Shown piece after piece: positions 7,422 to 15,070 of a stretch of DNA of 18,321 bases. A program made the translations under genes and the position numbers. The DNA is from Bacillota bacterium (GTDB taxonomy: Bacteria; Bacillota; Clostridia; Tissierellales; Peptoniphilaceae). Every line of letters starts with the position of its first letter. Position 1 is the first letter of the stretch. The DNA lies in NCBI GenBank assembly GCA_023443025.1, contig JAEZWM010000002.1, positions 1-18,321 of the forward strand. The letters are read 5' to 3'. The notes under the pieces are model-generated. The model was not told where the DNA came from, searched no databases, and worked only from the letters and a program-made list of their open reading frames with translations.

Positions 7422-7430
7422 AGGGCTGAT

Positions 7431-8063
7431 ATGGACATACAAAGGATACTTGAGAGAAAGAAGTACAGTTTAATAGCAAAAAGAGCTTTTGACATAATTG
7501 CTTCTACTCTTGGTCTAATTGTATTGGCAATCCCTATGATTATTATCTCCATTATCATAAAAATCGATTCAAAAGGGGAAGTTCTTTTTAAACAGACTCG
7601 AGTTGGAAAAAATGGTGAGAATTTCAAGATATTTAAGTTTAGAACAATGGTGAAGGATGCCCAATCCATGGGAAGATCGATAACTGTTGGACAGGATGCA
7701 AGAATCACGAGAGTGGGGAGTTTTTTAAGAAAGGCAAAGCTGGATGAACTACCACAGCTTTTAAATGTATTTATAGGTAGTATGAGCTTAGTGGGTCCAA
7801 GACCTGAAGTGCCTAAATATGTTGAAATGTATAATGATGAACAAAGAAAAGTACTAGCTGTTAGACCGGGTATTACTGATTTGGCTTCTATAGAATACAG
7901 GGATGAGTCTAAGGTTCTAGCTGAAGCAGAGGATCCTGATAAAACTTATATAGAAGAGATTATGCCTCATAAGCTTAATTTAAACTTAGAATATATATCC
8001 AAGATGGGTTTTTTCTATGACATCGGTTTAATTTTTAGGACGATAGCCGTTATACTAAAGTAA
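7431..8063 (+). CDS. PglC-type initiating sugar-phosphate transferase
   Basis: A 210-residue monotopic phosphoglycosyl transferase (bacterial sugar transferase family). It starts a lipid-linked glycan by moving a sugar 1-phosphate from a UDP-sugar to polyprenyl phosphate. After a short basic stretch (K-R-A-F-D) comes one hydrophobic re-entrant helix at about 21-46. The catalytic core has F-K-F-R-T-M, the D105-E106 dyad in L-D-E-L-P-Q-L-L-N-V, and S-L-V-G-P-R-P-E-V-P. The short form, lacking the extra helices of WbaP/WcaJ, matches PglC-like enzymes that prefer UDP-di-N-acetylbacillosamine or other aminosugars. Its place straight after the DegT aminotransferase fits that. The ribosome binding site AGAGGG overlaps the upstream stop. 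Confidence 0.88.
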   Translation: MDIQRILERKKYSLIAKRAFDIIASTLGLIVLAIPMIIISIIIKIDSKGEVLFKQTRVGKNGENFKIFKFRTMVKDAQSMGRSITVGQDARITRVGSFLRKAKLDELPQLLNVFIGSMSLVGPRPEVPKYVEMYNDEQRKVLAVRPGITDLASIEYRDESKVLAEAEDPDKTYIEEIMPHKLNLNLEYISKMGFFYDIGLIFRTIAVILK

Positions 8064-8084
8064 TTGTTCTTGAGAGGAGAATTT

Positions 8085-9269
8085 ATGAAAATTCAATTAA
8101 TAGATTTGAAAAGACAATATAGCACAATAAAAGAAAAGGCGGATAATGCTTGTTTAGAAATTCTTAATAATGCCCAGTATATAATGGGTGAAAATGTTAA
8201 GAGTTTTGAGAGTGAGTTTGCTGATTATATAGGTGTTAAGCATGCTGTTTCTTGCGGAAATGGAACAGATGCACTTGTAATTGCACTTGAAGCTTTAGGA
8301 ATAGGCAAGGGCGATGAAGTAATTACAACTACATATACTTTTTTTGCAACTGCGGAGAGTATTTCATATGTTGGAGCTAAACCGGTATTTGTAGATGTAG
8401 AACTAGACAGCTATAATATAGATCCTGAAAAGATAGAAGCTGCCATCACACCAAACACAAAGGCTATAATGCCGGTACACATCTTTGGTCAATGTGCAAA
8501 AATGGATAGAATAATGGAAATTGCCAAAGCTCGTAATCTATATGTAATTGAGGACGTAGCCCAAGCGGCCGGAGTTAAGTATAAGGGTAAGATGGCAGGA
8601 AGTTTTGGAGATATTTCTACTTTCTCATTCTTCCCAACCAAAAACCTCGGTTGTGCAGGTGATGGCGGGATGATGGTGACAAATAACGATGATTTAGCAA
8701 CAGTACTAAAAGCGTACAGAGCACATGGTAGTGGAGAAGTCGGTCAAAGAGCATATAATTTTTTAAATAACATCGACGAAGAAGTTGCAGTAGATGAGGG
8801 AGCAGACAATACGGTTTATAATCCTCTGAAGTACTACAATTATCTTATAGGTCACAACTCCAGACTAGATGAGATTCAAGCAGCTCTTCTAAGAGTCAAG
8901 CTTGAAGAGCTGGATGGATGGAATGAAAAACGTGCTCAGATAGCTGAAAAATATAATGGTGCTCTTAAAGATTCTGAATACGTAACACCTCTAGTTACTG
9001 AAGGAACAACTCACAACTATCATCTTTATATATTACAATCCGACAGAAGGGAAGAAATTGTTCAAAAACTTGCTGATAGAGGGGTTGCGACAGGAGTTTA
9101 CTATCCTGTACCAATGCATCTACAAAAGGTATACTCTGATCTTGGTTATAAAGAAGGAGATTTTCCAAATGCTGAGTACCTTTCAAAAAGAACTTTTGCT
9201 ATACCTATGTTTGCAGAGTTGACAGATGAAGAAATTAAATATATAATTAACCAGTTATTGGAGATTTAG
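8085..9269 (+). CDS. wbpE: UDP-3-keto-GlcNAcA aminotransferase (WbpE-like)
   Basis: A 394-residue PLP enzyme of the DegT family, distinct from the one at 6231. The start M-K-I-Q-L-I-D-L-K-R-Q-Y, C-G-N-G-T-D-A-L, E-D-V-A-Q-A-A-G and F-F-P-T-K186-N-L-G match the WbpE type, which transfers the glutamate amino group to C3 of UDP-2-acetamido-3-keto-glucuronate. K186 is the PLP lysine. The frame opens at a TTG (8064), but ATG 8085 has AGGAG five bases upstream. WbpD-, WbpA- and WbpB-like genes follow, which greatly strengthens the substrate call: the known pathway needs exactly these four enzymes. In characterised systems WbpB and WbpE are coupled through 2-oxoglutarate and glutamate. A different keto-sugar substrate remains possible. 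Confidence 0.85.
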   Translation: MKIQLIDLKRQYSTIKEKADNACLEILNNAQYIMGENVKSFESEFADYIGVKHAVSCGNGTDALVIALEALGIGKGDEVITTTYTFFATAESISYVGAKPVFVDVELDSYNIDPEKIEAAITPNTKAIMPVHIFGQCAKMDRIMEIAKARNLYVIEDVAQAAGVKYKGKMAGSFGDISTFSFFPTKNLGCAGDGGMMVTNNDDLATVLKAYRAHGSGEVGQRAYNFLNNIDEEVAVDEGADNTVYNPLKYYNYLIGHNSRLDEIQAALLRVKLEELDGWNEKRAQIAEKYNGALKDSEYVTPLVTEGTTHNYHLYILQSDRREEIVQKLADRGVATGVYYPVPMHLQKVYSDLGYKEGDFPNAEYLSKRTFAIPMFAELTDEEIKYIINQLLEI

Positions 9270-9270
9270 A

Positions 9271-9846
9271 ATGAGTGATTATTTTGTACATGAGTCGGTA
9301 TATGTTGACGATGATGTAGTTATCGGAAAAGGTACTAAGATATGGCATTTTTCTCATATCATGTCTAATTCTGTAATAGGTGAAAACTGCTCCTTGGGGC
9401 AAAATGTAGTTGTCTCACCAGGGGTTGTACTAGGAGATGGTGTAAAGGTACAGAACAATGTGTCCATATACACCGGAGTAATCTGCGAGGATTATTCTTT
9501 TCTTGGACCGTCCTGCGTGTTTACAAATGTCATAAATCCTAGGAGTTTTATAGAAAGAAAAGAAGAATATAAACAGACCATCGTTGGATACGGTGCGAGT
9601 ATTGGTGCAAATGCTACTATTATTTGTGGTAACAATATCGGAAAATATGCACTGATTGGAGCCGGAGCAGTGGTTACCAAGGATGTTATGGACCACGAAA
9701 TTATCGTGGGAAATCCCGGCAGACCAATAGGTTATATTTGCTCATGTGGTATAAGACTTGAGGTTTCCAAAGAAAACGAGTACAGATGTCCTGAATGTGG
9801 TAATGAATATATTCAAACAGGTAATGAATTTCTTTTGAAGGAGTAA
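9271..9846 (+). CDS. wbpD: UDP-GlcNAc3NA N-acetyltransferase (WbpD-like) with C-terminal Cys4 ribbon
   Basis: A 191-residue left-handed beta-helix acetyltransferase that would use acetyl-CoA to acetylate the 3-amino group of UDP-2-acetamido-3-amino-2,3-dideoxy-glucuronate. Hexapeptide repeats run from about residue 10 to 145, with the loop F-T-N-V-I-N-P-R-S and the V-G-Y-G-A-S-I-G-A-N-A-T-I-I-C-G coil typical of WbpD. The last 35 residues carry C157-S-C159-G and C173-P-E-C176-G, which look like a small zinc ribbon. The ATG is one base after the wbpE-like stop and uses GGAG inside the preceding gene, so translation is coupled. Its order E-D-A here and the separate B gene make the four-enzyme set complete. 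Confidence 0.88.
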   Translation: MSDYFVHESVYVDDDVVIGKGTKIWHFSHIMSNSVIGENCSLGQNVVVSPGVVLGDGVKVQNNVSIYTGVICEDYSFLGPSCVFTNVINPRSFIERKEEYKQTIVGYGASIGANATIICGNNIGKYALIGAGAVVTKDVMDHEIIVGNPGRPIGYICSCGIRLEVSKENEYRCPECGNEYIQTGNEFLLKE

Positions 9847-9849
9847 AAA

Positions 9850-11172
9850 ATGGGATTAAAAGAAGAACTATTAAAAAAGATTAATGAAAAAACACTACAT
9901 GTTGGGGTAGTAGGTCTAGGCTATGTTGGCCTTCCACTTGCTGTAGAAAAAGCTATGGCAGGTTATACTACGATTGGTTTTGACGTACAAGATGAAAAAG
10001 TAAAGATGGTAAATGAAGGACACAACTATATTGGCGATGTTGTGGACGAGCAGTTAAAAGATGTAGTTGAGTCCGGTATGCTTAAAGCTACAACAAACTT
10101 TGAAGATGTAGCAAGCCTTGATTTTATTGCTATTGCAGTGCCTACACCACTTGATCTGTATCAACAACCTGATATATCTTATGTTAAGAAATCAACTGAA
10201 GATGTGGCTAGACATCTTAAGAGGGGTTCAATTGTGGTCCTTGAATCGACTACATATCCCGGAACTACCGAAGAGTTAATGAAACCAATATTAGAGGAAA
10301 TCTCCGGACTAAAATGTGGAGAAGATTTTTATCTGGCTTTTTCTCCTGAGAGAGTTGATCCGGGCAATAAACAATTTAAGACAAAAAATACTCCAAAGGT
10401 AGTTGGTGGAGTAGGAGACGACGCAACTGAGGTTGCTGCTGCACTTTATGAAAATGTACTTGATGCTGATATATTTAGAGCATCCAGCCCTAAAGTAGCA
10501 GAAATGGAAAAAATTCTTGAAAATACTTATAGAAATGTAAACATAGGTCTTGTAAATGAGTTTGCAATTCTTGCTGATAAAATGGGAATAAATATCTGGG
10601 AAGTTGTAGATGCTGCTAAAACAAAACCATATGGTTTCCAAGCTTTCTATCCGGGCCCAGGTGTTGGTGGACATTGTATACCACTTGATCCTTTCTATCT
10701 AACTTGGAAAGCAAGAGAATACGACATGCATATGCCGATGATCGAAGCTTCAGGCACTATAAACGATAGAATGCCAAGCTATGTCGTAGATAGAAGTATG
10801 AAAATACTTTCCAGAAACTTCAAAAAAGCATTGAATGGAGCTAAGATACTAATTCTTGGTATCGCTTATAAAAATGATATTGACGATTTAAGGGACAGTC
10901 CTGCACTGATAGTTATCGAAGAATTCGAAAAAGAAGGTGCTGAAGTAGAATACTACGATGCTTTAAATCCAAAATATAAAGATAATAACGGTGATTTTGT
11001 AGAGTCAATAAAAGAGATTAATCCTGAAATAATCAGTTCTTATGACCTGGTTGTAATCACTACTGCACATAGTAATGTGGATTATAGAATGGTTGTTGAC
11101 AATGCAAAATACGTGTTTGATACAAGATATGCAACAAGAGGAATCGAAGAAGATAATTTAGAATTACTATAA
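9850..11172 (+). CDS. wbpA: UDP-GlcNAc 6-dehydrogenase (WbpA-like)
   Basis: A 440-residue NAD-dependent nucleotide-sugar dehydrogenase that oxidises C6 of a UDP-sugar twice to a uronate. The N-terminal Rossmann motif G-L-G-Y-V-G-L-P-L-A begins at about residue 22. The catalytic cysteine is C276 in G-P-G-V-G-G-H-C-I-P-L-D-P-F-Y-L. The C-terminal domain has G-I-A-Y-K-N-D-I-D-D-L-R-D-S-P-A, the usual UDP-binding block. The F-S-P-E-R-V-D-P-G-N motif and clustering with wbpD/E/B homologues favour UDP-GlcNAc over UDP-glucose as substrate; UDP-Glc dehydrogenase activity (supplied by GalU) is the main alternative. AAGGAG precedes the ATG, three bases after the previous stop. An imperfect hairpin follows the gene and may end this transcript. 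Confidence 0.9.
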   Translation: MGLKEELLKKINEKTLHVGVVGLGYVGLPLAVEKAMAGYTTIGFDVQDEKVKMVNEGHNYIGDVVDEQLKDVVESGMLKATTNFEDVASLDFIAIAVPTPLDLYQQPDISYVKKSTEDVARHLKRGSIVVLESTTYPGTTEELMKPILEEISGLKCGEDFYLAFSPERVDPGNKQFKTKNTPKVVGGVGDDATEVAAALYENVLDADIFRASSPKVAEMEKILENTYRNVNIGLVNEFAILADKMGINIWEVVDAAKTKPYGFQAFYPGPGVGGHCIPLDPFYLTWKAREYDMHMPMIEASGTINDRMPSYVVDRSMKILSRNFKKALNGAKILILGIAYKNDIDDLRDSPALIVIEEFEKEGAEVEYYDALNPKYKDNNGDFVESIKEINPEIISSYDLVVITTAHSNVDYRMVVDNAKYVFDTRYATRGIEEDNLELL

Positions 11173-11176
11173 AATC

Positions 11177-11209
11177 AAGCCCTGGCATATTATGCTTGGG
11201 CTTATTTAT
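11177..11209 (+). terminator. Possible weak terminator after wbpA-like gene
   Basis: AAGCCC (11177-11182) pairs with GGGCTT (11198-11203), and inside it GCATA pairs with TATGC, with a 2x2 mismatch between the two parts. The following ATTTATCTTT is only moderately T-rich, so read-through into the next gene is likely. Confidence 0.5.
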
Positions 11210-11232
11210 CTTTAATGGCATTTATATGAGAA

Positions 11233-11262
11233 AATCTATATAATAGTATTTGTATATAGATT
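11233..11262 (+). promoter_or_regulatory. Promoter with overlapping palindrome before wbpB-like gene
   Basis: TATAAT at 11239-11244 is a clear -10 box; the -35 region (TGGCAT near 11216) is weak. A perfect 10-bp inverted repeat, AATCTATATA (11233-11242) and TATATAGATT (11253-11262), separated by 10 bases, covers the -10 box and the likely start site and ends just before the AAAGGAGG ribosome binding site. It could be an operator or a leader hairpin. AT-richness makes chance possible. Confidence 0.5.
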
Positions 11263-11276
11263 AAAAAGGAGGATGT

Positions 11277-12299
11277 ATGGATAAACTAAAATTTGCAATA
11301 CTTGGATGTGGAAGAATTGCATACAAGCATATTGAAGCACTTATAAATAATGTAGCTGATTGTGAGCTGGTTGCAGTTTGTGATATTATTGAGCAAAGAG
11401 CGGAAGATAGGAAAGCTCAGTATATAGAAGTATTTTCAAATGCACAAGTTGCGGTTTACACAGACTATAAAAAAATGCTGGAAGAAGCTGGTGCTGATGT
11501 TGTCGTTATTGCAACGGAAAGTGGCTACCATGGAAAACATGCATTGGATGTATTAAATGCCGGTTCACATGTGCTAATTGAGAAGCCTATGGCACTTTCG
11601 CTTGATGAAATAGATCAAATTAATGCACTTGCCGATGAGAAAAATCTAAAGGTATGTGTATCTCATCAAAATAGATTTAATAGACCAATCCAAAAGCTAA
11701 AAAGGGCACTGGATGAAGGCAGATTTGGCAAGCTGATCAATGGAACTGCCAGAATACTATGGACCAGAGATCAGCATTATTACGAACTTGCACCATGGAG
11801 AGGTACTAAGGCTCTGGATGGCGGCACTCTTATGAATCAATGCATACACAATATTGATTTATTACAGTGGATGATGAACTCTAAAGTCGTAAGTGTAAAA
11901 GCCGAGCTGGATACTTTTTTAAGAGATATCGAGATGGAGGACTTTGGTGCGATTCTTTTGAGATTCGAAAATGGAGCTATTGGACTTATCGAAGGATCTG
12001 CTTGTGTCTATCCTAAAAACTTAGAAGAAACACTTAGCATCTTTGGTGAAACCGGTACAGCTGTCATAGGCGGTCTTGCGGTAAATGAGATTGAAACATG
12101 GGATTTTGCCGATAAAAAGTATTATGACAATCCCGAAACCAAAGACGATATAGACAATGTTTATGGAAACGGTCATACACCACTTTATCATGATTTTATA
12201 GAAGCAATTAGAAATGATACAAAGCCATTAATAGATGGTTATGAAGGAAGGAAATCTGTTGAAATTATACTTAAAGCATATGAACAGGCAGGGATATAA
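11277..12299 (+). CDS. wbpB: UDP-GlcNAcA 3-dehydrogenase, Gfo/Idh/MocA family (WbpB-like)
   Basis: A 340-residue NAD-dependent oxidoreductase expected to oxidise C3 of UDP-GlcNAc uronate, making the keto substrate for the WbpE-like aminotransferase. The N-terminal Rossmann motif is I-L-G-C-G-R-I-A-Y-K-H; E102-K103-P104 is the family's catalytic lysine motif; G-G-T-L-M-N-Q-C-I-H191-N-I-D holds the active-site histidine. W-T-R-D-Q-H-Y-Y-E-L-A-P-W-R-G-T is typical of WbpB/WlbA enzymes, which keep NAD bound and recycle it with 2-oxoglutarate. It begins a second transcription unit with its own promoter and strong AAAGGAGG site. It overlaps galU by one base (TAATG). Confidence 0.87.
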   Translation: MDKLKFAILGCGRIAYKHIEALINNVADCELVAVCDIIEQRAEDRKAQYIEVFSNAQVAVYTDYKKMLEEAGADVVVIATESGYHGKHALDVLNAGSHVLIEKPMALSLDEIDQINALADEKNLKVCVSHQNRFNRPIQKLKRALDEGRFGKLINGTARILWTRDQHYYELAPWRGTKALDGGTLMNQCIHNIDLLQWMMNSKVVSVKAELDTFLRDIEMEDFGAILLRFENGAIGLIEGSACVYPKNLEETLSIFGETGTAVIGGLAVNEIETWDFADKKYYDNPETKDDIDNVYGNGHTPLYHDFIEAIRNDTKPLIDGYEGRKSVEIILKAYEQAGI

Positions 12300-13180
12300 T
12301 GGAGAAAAAAGTTGTTAGAAAGGCGATAATACCGGCAGCCGGTATGGGAACGAGGTTTTTACCGGCAACTAAGGCAACTCCTAAAGAGATGCTACCAATC
12401 TTAGATAAACCAACTCTACAGTATATTGTAGAGGAAGCTTATGACTCGGGAATTACAGATATACTAATAATTCTGGGAAGAGGAAAGGAATGCATTGCAG
12501 ATCACTTTGATTACTCAGTAGAGCTTGAAGCCCATCTTGAAAAACAAGGTAAGGATGATCTATTGAGTGAAATGAAGGAGATTGCCGACAGAGGCAATGT
12601 GCACTTTATCAGACAAAAAGAAGCAAAGGGATTAGGTCATGCAGTGCTTTGTGCAGAAACTTTTGTTGGGGATGAGCCTTTTGTCGTTTTACTTGGTGAC
12701 GATGTTATCACTGCCGACGTACCCGCTACCAAACAGCTTATAGATAAATACAATGAGTATCAAAATACCGTTGTAGCTTTAATCGATGTTGACGACAGAG
12801 ATGTGTCAAAATATGGTATAATCAGCGGAGAGAAGGTTGATGAGAACACATACAAGGTTTCTGATATGATTGAAAAACCGTGCCTTGAAGATGCTCCATC
12901 CAGACAAGCTGTCATCGGAAGATATGTTATTAGTCCTAAGATTTTTGAGGTATTAAAACAAACTCCTCCGGGAAAAGGAAACGAAATTCAGTTAACAGAT
13001 GCACTTCTTGGACTCACAAAGCATGAGGATGTATATGCATATAAATTTGACGGCGACAGATATGATATAGGACATAAATTTGGTTTTGTACATGCAAATA
13101 TAGAGTTTGGATTAAAAGATCCGGAAATTAAAAATGAATTAAAAGAATATCTAAAGGGATTAAATTTAGATAATATCTAG
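12299..13180 (+). CDS. galU: UTP-glucose-1-phosphate uridylyltransferase GalU
   Basis: A 293-residue nucleotidyltransferase making UDP-glucose from UTP and glucose 1-phosphate. The N-terminal A-A-G-M-G-T-R-F-L-P-A-T-K-A-T-P-K-E-M-L is the diagnostic nucleotide-binding motif. L-L-G-D-D-V carries the metal-binding aspartate; M-I-E-K-P and the C-terminal G-D-R-Y-D-I-G-H-K follow the family pattern. The length is normal. The start codon overlaps the wbpB-like stop, so translation is coupled. UDP-glucose can feed glycan, glycolipid or galactose metabolism. Its place among the aminosugar genes suggests that glucose, or a sugar derived from UDP-glucose, belongs to the same glycan, but this is inference. 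Confidence 0.95.
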   Translation: MEKKVVRKAIIPAAGMGTRFLPATKATPKEMLPILDKPTLQYIVEEAYDSGITDILIILGRGKECIADHFDYSVELEAHLEKQGKDDLLSEMKEIADRGNVHFIRQKEAKGLGHAVLCAETFVGDEPFVVLLGDDVITADVPATKQLIDKYNEYQNTVVALIDVDDRDVSKYGIISGEKVDENTYKVSDMIEKPCLEDAPSRQAVIGRYVISPKIFEVLKQTPPGKGNEIQLTDALLGLTKHEDVYAYKFDGDRYDIGHKFGFVHANIEFGLKDPEIKNELKEYLKGLNLDNI

Positions 13181-13190
13181 GAAGGTTTAT

Positions 13191-15035
13191 ATGAGAGATA
13201 AAAGAATGTGGCTACTGCTGGTATTAGATGCATTAATAATAAATGCAAACTATTTTATAGCGCTGCTTCTGAGATTTGAGATGCAGTTACCAAGGTTTTA
13301 TGTAGATGTTTATTTAAAACATTTACTAATAGTTACCGCTATTAAATTAATAATATTTACACTATTCAAAATGTATAATGCAATTTGGAGATATGCTTCC
13401 ATAAATGAACTGCTAAATATTATGGGTGCTGTTTTGGTGTCTAATGTTTTAGCCACAGCTTATCTTATAGGTTTTCAGTCAAATCTACCTAGGAGTATTT
13501 ACCCAATAGTTTTGATTTTGGATACTTTTTTAGTTGGAGGAATAAGATTTATTCCTAAGATTATGAGATCCAGAGAAATCCAGGTTCAGCCTAATATTAA
13601 TGGGAAGCGAACATTGATTGTCGGCGCCGGCGAATCAGGAATCATGGTTTTAAAGGAGCTAAAAAAACATCCAAAATTAGGAAATATACCTGTTGCATTT
13701 ATAGATGATGATCCGGCAAAACTAAAGAGAACTGTCGGAGGTCTACCGGTTGCAGGTAATAGAAATGACATACCTGAGCTTACAAAGTTTTTAAATATAG
13801 ATGAAATTATTGTAGCTATGCCTTCTGCAAATAATGCTGAACAAAAAGAAATCCTCGAGATATGTAGCAGTACCTCAAAAAAAGTAAGGATCGTTCCCGG
13901 TGTTTATGAGATGATCGATGACAAGATTGAACTGAAGGACTTAAGAGATATCGAAATCGACGACTTGCTTGGAAGAGATGAAATTAAATTAAACACTTCT
14001 GAACTCTCTGACTTTATTAAAGACAAGGTCGTGTTAGTTACAGGAGGAGGAGGTTCGATAGGGTCTGAGCTTTGCAGACAGATTGTAAAGTACGAACCTA
14101 AGCAGCTACTAATACTCGATATTTATGAAAATACTACTTATGACGTACAAAATGAACTACTAAGAAATAATAAGAACCTCAATTTAAAAGTGTTTATAGA
14201 ATCGATAAGGGAAAGAGATAGGCTTGATGTAATATTTAGAGAATACAAACCACAGATAATATTTCATGCAGCAGCACATAAACATGTCCCCTTAATGGAG
14301 GGAAGCCCTGAATCAGCGATTAAGAACAATGTATTTGGTACACTTAATGTGGTGCTTGAAGCAGATCATCATAATGTTGAAAAATTTGTATTAATCTCTA
14401 CTGACAAGGCAGTCAATCCTACAAATATAATGGGAGCTACAAAGAGGATATGCGAGATGATTATCCAGTCTTTCAATAGGATTTCAAAAACGGATTATGT
14501 TGCGGTCAGATTTGGAAATGTTCTTGGATCTCATGGTTCAGTAATTCCGCTTTTCCTAAAGCAGATAGAAGCGGGTGGACCGGTAACGGTCACTGATGAG
14601 AGAATAATTAGATATTTTATGTCTATACCTGAAGCAACTCAACTAGTTCTTCAAGCAGGTGCAATAGGAAAAGGTGGAGAGATATTCGTTCTTGACATGG
14701 GTGAACCTGTTAAGATAATCGATCTAGCAGAAAAGTTGATAAGACTTCATGGACATGAGCCTTATAAGGAGATTGGAATACAGATAGTTGGTTTAAGACC
14801 CGGGGAGAAGCTTTATGAGGAGCTACTACTTAATATGGACTTAGTAGACTCGACGGAATACGATAGAATATTTATTGAAAAGCCTATCACCATAGACTTC
14901 CATGAACTTGAAGAGAGTCTAGTCCCACTCATGACCTCAACAAGGGCGAATGACAGGGATGAAATTGTAAAAGAACTTAAGAAAATAGTACCAACTTTTG
15001 ATAATTATATTCCACCCGAGGTGGATCAAAAGTAA
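13191..15035 (+). CDS. Membrane-bound UDP-GlcNAc 4,6-dehydratase (WbpM/PglF/CapD type)
   Basis: A 614-residue protein with about four N-terminal transmembrane helices (residues 1-120). A first Rossmann-like domain follows, with L-I-V-G-A-G-E-S-G starting at about 142. Then comes the catalytic short-chain dehydrogenase domain, with V-L-V-T-G-G-G-G-S-I-G-S-E at 281-293. The active site reads S403-T-D405-K406-A-V-N-P-T-N-I-M414-G-A-T-K418: a methionine replaces the usual tyrosine, as in WbpM and PglF. These enzymes remove water from UDP-GlcNAc to give UDP-2-acetamido-2,6-dideoxy-4-keto-hexose, the substrate for bacillosamine-, FucNAc4N- or QuiNAc-type sugars. The DegT enzyme at 6231 is the probable next step. 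AAGGT lies ahead of the ATG, ten bases after galU. A strong terminator ends the unit. Confidence 0.92.
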   Translation: MRDKRMWLLLVLDALIINANYFIALLLRFEMQLPRFYVDVYLKHLLIVTAIKLIIFTLFKMYNAIWRYASINELLNIMGAVLVSNVLATAYLIGFQSNLPRSIYPIVLILDTFLVGGIRFIPKIMRSREIQVQPNINGKRTLIVGAGESGIMVLKELKKHPKLGNIPVAFIDDDPAKLKRTVGGLPVAGNRNDIPELTKFLNIDEIIVAMPSANNAEQKEILEICSSTSKKVRIVPGVYEMIDDKIELKDLRDIEIDDLLGRDEIKLNTSELSDFIKDKVVLVTGGGGSIGSELCRQIVKYEPKQLLILDIYENTTYDVQNELLRNNKNLNLKVFIESIRERDRLDVIFREYKPQIIFHAAAHKHVPLMEGSPESAIKNNVFGTLNVVLEADHHNVEKFVLISTDKAVNPTNIMGATKRICEMIIQSFNRISKTDYVAVRFGNVLGSHGSVIPLFLKQIEAGGPVTVTDERIIRYFMSIPEATQLVLQAGAIGKGGEIFVLDMGEPVKIIDLAEKLIRLHGHEPYKEIGIQIVGLRPGEKLYEELLLNMDLVDSTEYDRIFIEKPITIDFHELEESLVPLMTSTRANDRDEIVKELKKIVPTFDNYIPPEVDQK

Positions 15036-15043
15036 CGTTTTGT

Positions 15044-15069
15044 AAACGGAGCGAATGCTCCGTTTTTTT
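15044..15069 (+). terminator. Intrinsic terminator ending the glycan cluster
   Basis: A perfect 9-bp stem AAACGGAGC/GCTCCGTTT with loop GAAT, followed by a run of T. It lies 9 bases after the dehydratase stop. The core CGGAGC(G)AATGCTCCG is almost identical to that of the terminator at 321-340. Confidence 0.95.
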
Positions 15070-15070
15070 A

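Noticed and set aside
7319..7708. 129-codon minus-strand frame over the DegT/transferase junction
   Set aside because: It lies wholly opposite two well-supported genes and ignores their boundaries; the hydrophobic look comes from the complement of AT-rich codons.
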